This document shows positions 11,137 through 21,966 of a stretch of 64,000 bases of DNA, in pieces. Position 1 is the stretch's first letter. Every line of letters begins with the position of its first letter. The stretch is taken from contig JANFOG010000004.1 in the NCBI GenBank assembly GCA_024336345.1, positions 310,001 to 374,000 on the forward strand, in the 5' to 3' direction. This stretch comes from Mariannaea sp. PMI_226 (lineage: Eukaryota; Ascomycota; Sordariomycetes; Hypocreales; Nectriaceae). The notes under the pieces were generated by a model. The model worked only from the letters and a program-made list of their open reading frames with translations, ran no database searches and was not told the DNA's origin. The translations under genes were made by a program, and so were the position numbers.

Positions 11137-12080
11137 TCACAGAACAACACAGCACCCACCACCCTCTCCCTTCTCAAACGTGAGGAGAGCAGCACGTGTA
11201 GCAGCCTCGAATACATCATCGACACCCTCCCCGCTCAAGCTTGAGCACTCTAAATATCTCTTAGCGCCGATGTCTCGCGCAATGATCTCGCCATCGTGCT
11301 CGGTAACGAATCGTAGTGACTTTTTGCGCATTTCTTCAATGGCGACGGGGTCTTCGCGAAGATCCTTCTTGAGACCGACAAGGATAATTGGCACGCCAGC
11401 GCATAGTCGAGTTGCCTCCTCGATCCACTATGTAGGGTCAAACGCGTCAGCTTCCAAAGACACACATGAGCAAAGCCAGTTGTCAAGCGAGACGTACCTT
11501 GTGCTTGACATTGTCTAGTGAATCTGGGGTGTCAACGGAGAAGCCAATGAGGATAACATGAGCTTTTGAGTAGGCGAGCGGCCGTAGCCGCTCATAATCT
11601 TCCTGGCCGGCTGTATCCCATAGCGCAAGCTGAACAGACTTGCCATCCACCCTGCAATCGGTTACATAGTTCTCAAAGACTGTAGGGATCTACAAGAGAG
11701 TCAGCATGAACTGCAATCACGATGATAGTGTTTGTATCCGGTCGCAACCTACGTAATGCTATCGTGATCTCGTTAGTCAATGAATGGAAAACTTGAAGAA
11801 TAGAATGGAAGAAACGTACTGTTGGGAAGTATCCTAACGTAAAGACACTCAGCAAACTGGTCTTTCCGCAAGCACCATCGCCAATGATAACCAGCTTCCT
11901 ATGCAGATAGTCAGTAAACGAAGGTCGCCAGGTATCCCTCAGGTCATAAATGGCCAAACAAGCACGAAGGAATGGGGCTCGGCGGGACAGGTTGAGGGGG
12001 TGCGAGACATCACGAGGCCCTACGGGGGAAACGGCCGAGGGGTCGTACCTGCGAATGACGTTCTGGGGATTTCCACTCAT
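11137..12080 (-). CDS. rho2: Rho2-type small GTPase
   Basis: Membrane-bound Rho GTPase; the family's known role is cell-wall and polarity signalling. Five coding exons: 12080-12049, 11898-11820, 11758-11753, 11689-11498 and 11427-11137, giving 199 residues. The third is a 6-nt microexon encoding His38-Tyr39; without it the switch I spacing [13 protein letters not shown] is broken. Both flanking introns (61 and 63 nt) have clean donors (GTACGT, GTAGGT), branch sites (TTGACTAAC, GCTGACTC) and acceptors. The P-loop GDGACGKTS is at 17-25, the switch II start DTAGQ at 64-68, and the specificity loop contains [11 protein letters not shown]. The C terminus ends CCVVL: the CaaX box has Leu last, predicting geranylgeranylation, and the preceding Cys could be palmitoylated. 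The start [17 protein letters not shown] and the GEGGG tail fit Rho2 rather than Rho1 or Rho3. Confidence 0.95.
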
Positions 12081-15000
12081 GGTGAAGAGTGTACTCTGGG
12101 AACAGGCAGTATTGGCGGGCGGCGATCGGAGGGTTTGGGGCGAGGTTTGTTTTGATTCGGTCGGCTAGGACAAAACGAATCCCAAGATGGATAGTTCCCT
12201 CCTCAGTGCCCTAGGCTGGCGATGTTGACGGAAAGGAGACGGGACAAAGCGGCGATAATACAGCACGAGGCAAACCGGTCGAGGCTGAGCAACGGCTTAA
12301 GGGGGTATAGTTAAAGAGACGAGGGGTTGATCAGTCGTGGGAAGAAAGTTGTCGGAGTGGCCCCTATTTGGATCGTGACTTTTGAGGACGGGAGGCAGCA
12401 CGAAGTCTGGAGGTGGAGTTGGAGATGGAGATGGACGACGCAGGAAGAATGATGGCAAACAAGGGACGTCGGCGCTCGCGCGTAGGCGAATACGATCCGA
12501 GCCGGGGGGCTGTGAGATGGAGAGACGGAGTGGTTGGAGGAGAAGGGAAGAAATGGCCCTTTTTAATGGAATGGGAATACGAGATGGAAAGTCGTAGGAC
12601 TTGGGGAGGACTCAAGGTTGACGGGGCCCAGGTCAAGTTTTTTGGCGGCGGAGAGAGGGAACTAGACTGAGCTGGGCTGAAGCTGGGCTGAAGCCGGGAA
12701 GAAAGAGCAGAGCAGTGGGAGCAAGTCAAGTACGAGGACCAGGTAACAAGAGCAGCCGCGACGATTGACGGGCGAGCTGGGGTTTTTCTCTTTTTCTTTT
12801 TTTTTTCTCGAAGAGGGGGGGAGGAGAGGAAATGGCCTTGGGTTGCTGGGTTTGGGCTGAGGATGATCTGTTTTGGTGGTGGATTTTGGGGTGGACTCCT
12901 TTGGGGAAGCGATGAGACTTGGAGTTGGTGGGCGGATTATCGATGCCCGAGTAGCAAAGGCACAACCGTGCTCCTGTACCTGAGGGCAGCTTGAAATGCT
13001 CTGAGGCTTGACCAGTAAAGGTGCTGATCTCAGGCTCCGTACCGCAACGTGCGGCACGATTCGGGCGTGGTTCCAGTGGCTAAGGTGCCTGCTTTTGGGG
13101 GGAGCCCCGGGGGAGCCGGGGACACCGGACACGCGGTGGTAGCGGTCGTCGCAGTGGAGATTTTTTGAGGGGCACAAGAAGGTGAGGTGGGCCGCCCAAG
13201 GACTCACACGGCAAGCAAGCAAGCAACAAGGTACAGTTGGGGAGGTACCTAAGTTACAGAAGCTCCCGTCCTCTCCTACGTACCAAGGACCCCTGGCAGA
13301 CTATGGGATTTGGCACACTGATAAGCGCGCACAGATAGCTAGGTAGGGCAGATAAGCATGGGGTGGTTTGCTAGGACTCGGTCCTTTGCAAACATTAGGT
13401 TTCTTGTCGGAGGCTGTGATTGTTGCAGCCATTGTTGCAGTGGTTCGTTGCAGTGCAGTGGAACAAAAACGGCAATCGAATTCATCCATTAGAAGCAAGA
13501 GAAGCAAGCCAAGTGCTGCAGAGATACGTTGCTTGGACTAGGGCGGTGGAGAGGCGTAGGGGTCAGTGGCGGCGGCAGTGAGAGGCGGATGGTGGAGGCT
13601 TACCACGAGGGAATCAGCAGTAGTAGAGTATCGTGTCCAAAAGAGGCACAGTACAATAGGGAGGTAGATGGAACTAGACGCGGGTTGAAAAAAAAAAACA
13701 TCAACATCAGCAACCCACGCACCCAAGCCAGGCCAAGGAACACACAATCTCACACGGAGGAGAGGGGTGCCTCTGTGTCGACGTAACTAAGTAGCACAGA
13801 AGCCATCGACTATGTATCCCGCCTACTACTACCTCTGAACAGATCTGTATACAGTCTTTAAAAGGTTATAGCCTGATCCTTATGCCCCTCCCCCAAAACT
13901 CCGCTTGACGAGATGGGGCGAACATGAAGAAAGAGGATAAGGAAATATGCAGCCTATTCCATCCAAGACGACAGCCTGACTTGAAAGGCTCAACGAACAA
14001 CCCAGCTTGCTTCCGGGGTAGTACAGCAACCTAAAAGTTGTTCGGTTTAGTGGACGGGCCCTGCTGGGCTGAACTCGCATGTCGCGCATATCACTGACCC
14101 TAAAAGCGAGCGATATCGACGTCGAAGGAGCATGGGAGGAGCATGGGTAGTGGATGGGTGGGGTGGTAGGGAAATCCATTGAGTAAGCTGTACGAGTATT
14201 TTCTCAGAAACCTCCCTAGGAAGGCGCCCGTGGGCGTAGTAACCAAGGTCATCAATGCATGAATGATTGGCCAGTTCCTCGAATATCATCAAATTGAATT
14301 GACAACAATCCTTGATGAGAAGGACAGGCCGTGACACTAAAAAGTTTTACGAGGTGATTATATCTTGGACAGTTAGACCGACTACCTCGACTACACGACG
14401 GGGCTTCTTCGCATTTGCTGTACTACATAATAGTAAGTAGCCTAGAAACTCTCCATACTTGCATCTGCTGGCCTGTTGTTGGCTTGTTACTGGCTTAGCC
14501 CTAACTTTGGGTTACAAACATTGCCACCGCTGACTTGTATAGTCTATAAGTTGTTGAGAGAACATGATGTAACAGAAACGCATGATTTTTCTTTGCTCTA
14601 GTTTTCTAGTTCTCTAGTTCCTCTGTCCCTCTTTCCACCCCACCTCGTCTCGTTCAGCTCGCATTGATCTAGTCCGTTCACTACCCAATGGCCCGGCATC
14701 AATGGGGCGAATCAATTGTATGCATGAGACAAGAGAACTCTTTCGTCATCGGCCAGCTCAGGCCCCAGCTCAGACTCAGACTACCCTACCAACTACCTAC
14801 CTAAACACGAGGTCCAATCCGGGGCAATGGATGCATCTCCCTCTCACTTTGGCATTAACGGCTCACACGTTGACATCCAAGAGTGGGCTTGTTGGCTAGC
14901 CAGAGACATGGGGAAACCACGTTCTATTTTTTGTCCCTCACGTCACTGTTTCTCACATCTCATCCGTCCTTCATGCATTGTGCATCAAGCAGCGTGCATC

Positions 15001-18000
15001 ATACTTATTTTATTTTGTTTTACTTTTTTTTTTCTTATGTGGCAATCACCATAGTAACATCCCCGATGACACATCATTCCAACAGGATTATTCCCGTAAT
15101 CTTGAGTACCTAACCTACCTTACCATACCTTACCTTCCTTTACCTATCCAGGGGATCGAAAATCAAAAATCGAAGAAGAAGAAAAGCAAAATCCTAGTAA
15201 TCCCAGTAACTAGTGCATCGAGAATTCTTCAGCTACCGCGATTCCCCTGATTCTTGACTAGCCCTCCTCAAGCTTTTTTGGCGCCCAACTTACACCGTCA
15301 TGGTGCCATTCCGTCCCTCTGTAGTGCAGAAGAGGCTGTGCTAATGCATCCGAAAAACGCATAGGAGAAAAAAAAAAACCACAGGCCAAAGCAAGGTGGG
15401 CTAAAATAGGGACCATTTTGGGTGGTTTTTCGGGTCCAGGTTCAGGGTCCAAAGTCCAGGAACGAATGGTAATCCAACCAACTAACCCCAAGGCCGCACC
15501 AGGGCCAGTCGTTCACGAAGAGCATCAAGCCACACTCGGCTTTATGGTGGGACGCCCGGGTCTCGCATTGCTCGTGTGAGCATCAGTGACATCAATGGTA
15601 ATTTGTTTTCGTCGTATAAACCATCCATAAAAATAGTACAACATGGAAATCGGCATTGTAAAGGGCCCCCTCCCACGACGGTGGCCTCTGAACCCTTGCA
15701 TTGATGACCAGCTCGGTGTCAAATATAGACGCTATAGACGCTATAGGTGCTCCCCATCTCAGCTACCGTGTATACTAAAAGGATTCTTCTTCTGAATAAT
15801 TTTCCTGTCCAATGGCAGAGTCAGACGACCATGGACTGCTACTAGCTCATACATGCAATTCCCGCTTATGCCTGTTCCAGCAGCTTTCTGACTCCATTCT
15901 GTCATTCGGTATGCCAACGTTACTAGTAGTCTGACCTAAATCCTTTTAGAAACCTCTGTCTACGTACGCGTACATCGAGACAAGTACCAACTCCCTCAAT
16001 GTGCCAAGAGATGAATACTTTGAATGGTGAGACGTCAAAGTTATTTCGCCGGCACTCCATCTGGCGGGTGAGAAATCAAGTATGGTGCCACTTGTATTCT
16101 TCCCACTTCAACAGTGGCCTATTACTGTCCCGCTTATTATCTGCAAATATGTCCCATCCGACGAGGTCCATACTTTGCTGATTCTCCGACGGGGAATATG
16201 AGAGAATGGTCACTTTAATCTCTGGCCGTCTCGTTTCTCGGCGTGGGTCTTTCCATTACCCATCCGACGAGTTCCATACTTTGCTGATTCTCCGACGGGG
16301 AATATGAGAGAATGGTCACTTTTATCTCTGTCCGTCTCGTTTCTCGGCGTGGGTCTTTCCATTACCCATCCCTCTCATATGTCTTCGTTACATACACTGG
16401 GAAGGGTTGCACTTCCTACATGCCTCCCATGAGAGTGTTTTGCCCTCTGCGGTCAGTCAGCCGAGCTCTTCCAACGTCGCTACGTTCCTCCAAACTTCGT
16501 CTTACTTGAGAGACAAGAATGGCCCAGCCACTCGTCCCAATTTATTACAACCCTGCATGATGCCTATCGAAACCAGGTTTTGTAATCAAGATTGGGGGAG
16601 GGAAGGGGGGGAAGGAACATATTGGCTCTAATACGTTCTGTGTCACCTGATTCAGCTGCAATTCCACTCGTGGCCCCTTCATATTAACAAAGTAGGGTCG
16701 AGAATGATGTCTGGTTGTGTCTTGCCATTGCTCTGGTAGCATTGCTATGAGCATAGGAGATTGCCTGATGTAAATCAACATGAATCACGAAGATCGCAAT
16801 GGTTACAGTCCACTCCTCCTCGGCTAAACGTACCCTGATCTGGCATCGTTGCACAAACCCAGACGTCACACGTGTGCAACCTAATGTTACTCATGGGCGG
16901 TCGGGCATGGCGGGGTATTTGAAACAGGCTGATTGACTTGAATTGCGTCCATCTCGAGCGACACGTAAGGAAGAGGCATCAGTGATGTCGCGAAATAATA
17001 TTCAGAGGGTGGCCAACTACGTTTTCTTCTTAATCTCTTTTTTTCTTTTCTGGCGAATGACGCTGTACAAGAGACTTGGGCGCTTTTATATATATAAATA
17101 TATATATATCAGGCATATCGATATCGTGGGTGTGCCTGGACTACCTACCTATCTAGCTCAAGGCACCCTGCCTGCCTTGCCTCCAACCTGTTTATATGGT
17201 ACCAAATAGCATAGGCGGGATATCTTGACACACTCAAAAAGCACTCAGCTTCCTTCAGGGCTCAATATCTCATGTCTCCACTCTCCAATTCATCGCTCGT
17301 TCCATAGCCGTGCAACACAATGATAGAAAGAATGCGAATCATGATAGGTAATCCTCAATGCAGGCTTGATAAACGTTACTAGAACCACCACTCCTCCTGC
17401 AGTCCAATTTTTCTTTCTAGAACCCTTTGGTAAAGTACAGTACCTAAAGTACCTTACCTAGTCGGTACATGAGGTGGTTTAGTAACATTCGTTGAAAACC
17501 CGAACCCAGATCGATCGAGTCTAGGGTAAACTGGGAAACTGGCGGCCGTTGGCTACAAGGTGGGTGGTTTGCACTACCACTACCAACGCTACCCAGGCCT
17601 TCGCCCCCTCCCCTCTAATCAATAAACCCCCCCACACTCTCCAAGGCACAACACGCGGAAAGCATGGGAATCTTTAAGAATGTCGGGATCACGTGCCGAA
17701 TCACAAGACCCCATTCCCGCTCTCAGGCACGAAATCTGATTGATGGAGGGGCCCCAGTTTTTCCCTGGGCTTCACAGCACGGGCACGCCCTCGTTCGGCT
17801 GCATGCGAAGTACAGGTGCCATGTAACTCCACTGGAGAGTAACTTCCATTCCCATGTCGTTGAGCCTTTGATGCAGCATCTACGCCTCCAACAAAGGCAA
17901 TCTGCGACCTAAATCCTCCTCTAGCAACATTTCTACTACTTCTGAATCCTCACTCGCCATCTCTACCGCCAGAGCATCTTATCAACTCCCCTACCCCCCC

Positions 18001-18345
18001 CGGGCTCAGTCCCCTCTCCTCCCCGCAAGCGTCATCGCTGACCTAACCCTGAACCTGGGCCTGCGTGCCTCATTTTGAGCCGGCCCCAGTCTCTTCCAGA
18101 CCCTCCTCCGTCAAACGGCAACTCGCACCTCGTGTCTGTCCGTTGCCGCCTGTCGACCTCTCGCTTTGCGCTGCGCAGCTACCGACTCGGCTTCGCTGAC
18201 ATCCTCCAGCTACTTTCTAATTCTAACCTCTCCTCTCTTCTCCTCCTCCTCCCCCCCCCGCCCGCCTCATTCTTCCCTCCCACCTGGCAGACACGTGTTG
18301 CGCGCCTCTTCCATGCTCTCGACCCCCCCGACGCCGTAACCAACG
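12081..18345. other. Long gene-poor intergenic region upstream of rho2 and NST1
   Basis: This 6.3-kb interval lies between two divergent genes. The stretch at about 12160-13220 is purine-rich on the plus strand and is probably promoter/leader of rho2. The stretch at about 17930-18345 is strongly C/T-rich and looks like the NST1 leader. Between them are clusters of short TACCTA/TAGGTA-like words (15110-15150, 17430-17475), a TATA-alternating run near 17090-17110, and a 106-bp tandem duplication. A short minus-strand frame at 14337-14047 has some protein-like character but no neighbours that would extend it. I see no supported gene. Confidence 0.45.
16153..16364. repeat. 106-bp tandem duplication, two copies
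   Basis: The unit starting cccatccgacgagg at 16153 is repeated from 16259, with a period of exactly 106 bp. The two copies differ at about three bases. A truncated third start (cccatcc) follows at 16365. It is non-coding and probably a recent local duplication. Confidence 0.95.
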
Positions 18346-21300
18346 ATGCCGGCCAACAATCAAAAACCGGCTTCCTATTCGCCGGCATCGCCTCGGAACA
18401 CTGCAAAGTATACCAACAAGGATGGCTCCAAGTTCATCACCGTCCCCAAAGGCACCCCTTCGGAGTCGTCCCTTCCCTCGACCCCCACAACATCCAGACC
18501 CAGCGCACCCCCACCAGAGCCCAACTCGATCAACGATTCTGCTCCCGCCGTGAACCGCAAGAAGCAAAAGCGTCGACAAAAGGCTGCTGCAAAGGCTGCT
18601 GCCGAGGATGCGGCAAATGGCTACTCTCATGCCTCTCCGAGCATGACCGGACCTCGACCTACAGATTACGAGATTGTTGCTAGCGACGACGAGCACGAAT
18701 ATGTTCTGGCCCATGAATTGGAACCCCAGTCCAACGGCCATTCCGCACCAATATCAGGGGGCAAGAAAAAGAATAAAAAGAAGAAGAAAAAGAATGCCGC
18801 CACCAATAGTGATACCGCTTCCCCAATGACGGCAGCTTCTAACCCCCAATCGCAATATTCTCACACGGGTCGCAGCGCTGGTGTGCATAGTGATAGAATT
18901 TGGAGTACAAATAACCAAGAAGAGCGTGAACGAATCAAAGAGTTTTGGCTCGGACTGGGTGAGGATGAGCGCAAATCCTTAGTTAAGGTGGAGAAGGATG
19001 CAGTTCTCAGGAAGATGAAGGAGCAGCAAAAACACACTTGCAGCTGCACAGTATGCGGCCGGAAGCGGACTGCGATAGAGGAGGAATTGGAAGGGCTCTA
19101 TGATGCCTACTACCTCGAACTGGAACAATTCGCTAATCAAGGCGAGGGGCCTCCTATGCTCCCACCACCTCGCGATTTCCCTCTACGACCACCCCGAGGT
19201 CTACCATCTAGTTACGCCGCTAATGCGCCGCCCTCACGCGGACGAATAGTGGAACATGTTGGCGACGACGAAGACGAGGACGAATTGGAAGAGGTTTATA
19301 GTGACGACGAAGTGGAGGACGACGATTATAGTGACGACGAACCTCCCGAGGAATTCCACAGCTCTCCCGACCGAGACGTGACCGATTTCTTGACCTTTGG
19401 CAACAGCCTACAAGTCAAGGGTACGCAGCTTCTTGAATCACTTCTCCACAGATATGGTAACATGGACTTAGGCGGCATACTCACCGTGGCGGATGACCTT
19501 CTCAAAAACGACGGCAAGCGATTCATTGAAATGATGGAGCAGCTCGCAGAACGTCGCATGGCGCGGGAAGAGGACGCTCGCGAGCACTTCTCCCGCGGCC
19601 ACGGTCATCCCAACGGCTCATACTCCACTCCTCATAGTCATCCTCCTCCCGACGAAGACGAATATGATGACGAAGAGGAAGAGGAGGAGGACTATGAAGA
19701 TAGCCAAGATGAGGAGTATGAGGATGAAGAGGTATACTCGAACCCCTCTATGATAGTATCCTTATCCCATACTGAGTGTTGCTGCCAGGACCAAATGACG
19801 GAGGAGCAAAGAATGGAAGAGGGCCGTCGAATGTTCCAAATATTCGCCGCTCGAATGTTTGAGCAACGGGTACTCTCGGCCTATAAGGAAAAAGTCGCCA
19901 AAGAACGTCAGGAAAAACTTCTACAGGAGCTCGAAGAGGAAAGCCGACAAGTCGACGAACAAAGGGCTAAGAAGGCCAAGAACGCGCAGAAGCGGAAAGA
20001 GAAAGCAGCACAGAAGAAGCAAGCCCAGGCGGAAGAAAAGGCACGCAGAGAGGCCGAGATTGCTGCTCAGGAAGCTGCTAAAGTTGAAGCTGAGAAGCAG
20101 CGAGTCGCTGAACAGAAACAGAGAGCCGAGGAGAAGAGGAAGCAGAAGGAAGCTCAGAAAAAAGCCGAAGAGGATGCTCGACTCAAGAAGGAAGCCGAGA
20201 AGCAAAGGCGACTTCAGGAACAGAGAGACAGGCAGGCTGAGCAAGAGCGTAAAGCTCGTGAAGCCAAAGAGCGAGACAAGAAACTAAAAGAGGAACAGCG
20301 GCAGAAAGAGAAAGATGCTCGTGAGCAAAAGGAACGTGAAGCTCAGGAGAGAAAAGAGAAGCAAGAGCGAGATAAGCGTGAAAAGGAAGCTCGAGCCGCC
20401 AAAGCCCTCAAAGAAGCTCAGGCAGCGAAAGAGGCCAAGGAGAGAGCCAAGGAGGAGAAGGCTGCGGCACTCAGAGCAGCAAGCCAGGCTGCTCAAGCTC
20501 AAGCTCTGCAGCAGCCGAAACGAGGCCAACAACAACATTCTGCCCCCGCTCTTACTGCCCTTCCTCAACACTCTTCAAATCCAGCAAACTATGCTTCCCC
20601 AAAGATCCCCGTCGCCACTCCCGTCATCTCCAAGGCCCCAACGCCTATTCGACCACGGACCACATCTCATCAGCAACTGGACAGCCAGACCAGTTCCTCC
20701 ACCTCGCAATCAGCGACAAGCCAGAATCCTTCACCGCATTCGATGACTCCAGCTCACATGAGCCCTGGCCCAATCGGGCTGCAGCGTAAGAGCAGTGTAA
20801 GTACAACGGCAACGACTTCTCAGCACTCGCATTCAACGTCACCTTCCAACGGGGTGTCGAAGCTACCTGGACAGTCACCGGCATTCCAGATCCCACCCCT
20901 TGGCATGCAACCCCCTCCAGGTTTCGGTCACCATCCTCCTCCTCCTCCTCCTCCCCCAGGCTTGGGCAACCGCATGGTTCATGACCCCATATTCCCTCCT
21001 GGATTCCGTCCAAGTCCGAATATGATGATTCCTCCTCCCGGCATCAGTGCACCTCCCTCTCGTGGATTCCCTCCTAGCCCTCTACCACCTCCCGGGTTTT
21101 CCCAGGCTGGTGACCAGTTCGGCATGGGCGGGTATCCATTGCCAAAGGATGGTCCCTCATCTAGCCATACACGACAGAGCTCTGGTGCGTTTGATAGTGT
21201 GCCTGGGGCTCCAGCACTGCCAATTGGACGTCCTACTCCTATCGGACGACCTGGAAGCATCAGCTTTGGACGCTCAAACGACGATAAGGACAGCGAAACG

Positions 21301-21966
21301 AAGCATCTCGGAAGCAGAGCTCTCCTCGACGACGACGACCCAATGGATGATGATAACAGCTTCTTCCCAGGAAGTTTTCGAAGCAACCAGCCGCCGGGAC
21401 CTCGAAATGGATTTCCAGCAAGCCCTTTTATGGAACCTGCGTTCCCCATGGCGAACAATCCCTGGGGTCCTCCTGCTCCCACTGTAGCCGGGGCCTCGCA
21501 CGCATTCCCTCCACCGGGGTTTGGCAACCCTGGCTGGGGAGCACCTAGCGTACCTCCAGGATTTGGCATGGGGTCTCCTGTACCTGCATTGAACTCGATG
21601 AGACCCTCTCAACCACGCCAAGTGGCTGTTCGCCAGATGATGTGCCAGGTTGCAAAGGAATTGGCTAACTTGGGAGACCACGACGGGTACATTGAGCTCT
21701 CGGCTATCAAATCGCGCATCGAAACTCTGTCTAGTGACCAGAGCATCACGGAAGAGGACCTACTGAACCTGTGTGATACCGAAGGGAACTTCTCCAACGG
21801 AGGTGGTACATTCGATATCAGACGTAATGGTGCTGGCCCTGGCACGCACGCTGTGCGCTGGGTACCGGACCCTGGCGATGGATTCAATCCTCAGTACCGA
21901 GCGGTGGGAGCTCCCGGAGAGATTGGCAGTCCGCTAGCGGGATATGCGTCTTTGCGAGGAATCTAG
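18346..21966 (+). CDS. NST1: NST1-family stress response protein
   Basis: Large low-complexity cytoplasmic protein. The family takes its name from a yeast gene linked to salt tolerance; its molecular role is unclear. The frame encodes 1206 residues from MPANNQKPASYSPASP. The order is a Ser/Pro-rich N terminus, a Lys-rich patch (KKKNKKKKKK), the conserved block DRIWSTNNQEERERIKEFWLGL with HTCSCTVCGRKR, acidic runs, the conserved block TEEQRMEEGRRMFQIFAARMFEQRVL, a long charged coiled coil (about 490-720), Pro-rich repeats (PPPPPPPPGLGN), and a folded-looking C terminus from about 1090. The 57 bases at 19732-19788 start GTATAC and end CCAG, contain no stop, and encode Cys-rich sequence unlike its surroundings. 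They may be an in-frame intron, which would give 1187 residues. Confidence 0.92.
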   Translation: MPANNQKPASYSPASPRNTAKYTNKDGSKFITVPKGTPSESSLPSTPTTSRPSAPPPEPNSINDSAPAVNRKKQKRRQKAAAKAAAEDAANGYSHASPSMTGPRPTDYEIVASDDEHEYVLAHELEPQSNGHSAPISGGKKKNKKKKKKNAATNSDTASPMTAASNPQSQYSHTGRSAGVHSDRIWSTNNQEERERIKEFWLGLGEDERKSLVKVEKDAVLRKMKEQQKHTCSCTVCGRKRTAIEEELEGLYDAYYLELEQFANQGEGPPMLPPPRDFPLRPPRGLPSSYAANAPPSRGRIVEHVGDDEDEDELEEVYSDDEVEDDDYSDDEPPEEFHSSPDRDVTDFLTFGNSLQVKGTQLLESLLHRYGNMDLGGILTVADDLLKNDGKRFIEMMEQLAERRMAREEDAREHFSRGHGHPNGSYSTPHSHPPPDEDEYDDEEEEEEDYEDSQDEEYEDEEVYSNPSMIVSLSHTECCCQDQMTEEQRMEEGRRMFQIFAARMFEQRVLSAYKEKVAKERQEKLLQELEEESRQVDEQRAKKAKNAQKRKEKAAQKKQAQAEEKARREAEIAAQEAAKVEAEKQRVAEQKQRAEEKRKQKEAQKKAEEDARLKKEAEKQRRLQEQRDRQAEQERKAREAKERDKKLKEEQRQKEKDAREQKEREAQERKEKQERDKREKEARAAKALKEAQAAKEAKERAKEEKAAALRAASQAAQAQALQQPKRGQQQHSAPALTALPQHSSNPANYASPKIPVATPVISKAPTPIRPRTTSHQQLDSQTSSSTSQSATSQNPSPHSMTPAHMSPGPIGLQRKSSVSTTATTSQHSHSTSPSNGVSKLPGQSPAFQIPPLGMQPPPGFGHHPPPPPPPPGLGNRMVHDPIFPPGFRPSPNMMIPPPGISAPPSRGFPPSPLPPPGFSQAGDQFGMGGYPLPKDGPSSSHTRQSSGAFDSVPGAPALPIGRPTPIGRPGSISFGRSNDDKDSETKHLGSRALLDDDDPMDDDNSFFPGSFRSNQPPGPRNGFPASPFMEPAFPMANNPWGPPAPTVAGASHAFPPPGFGNPGWGAPSVPPGFGMGSPVPALNSMRPSQPRQVAVRQMMCQVAKELANLGDHDGYIELSAIKSRIETLSSDQSITEEDLLNLCDTEGNFSNGGGTFDIRRNGAGPGTHAVRWVPDPGDGFNPQYRAVGAPGEIGSPLAGYASLRGI

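Noticed and set aside
12364..13222. Overlapping minus-strand Ser/Pro-rich frames upstream of rho2
   Set aside because: The region is purine-rich on the plus strand, so long Pro/Ser frames are expected by composition. It fits a promoter/leader better.
14047..14337. 96-codon minus-strand frame with some protein-like sequence
   Set aside because: It is isolated, with no extending exon and a Pro/Arg-rich tail. Support is too weak.
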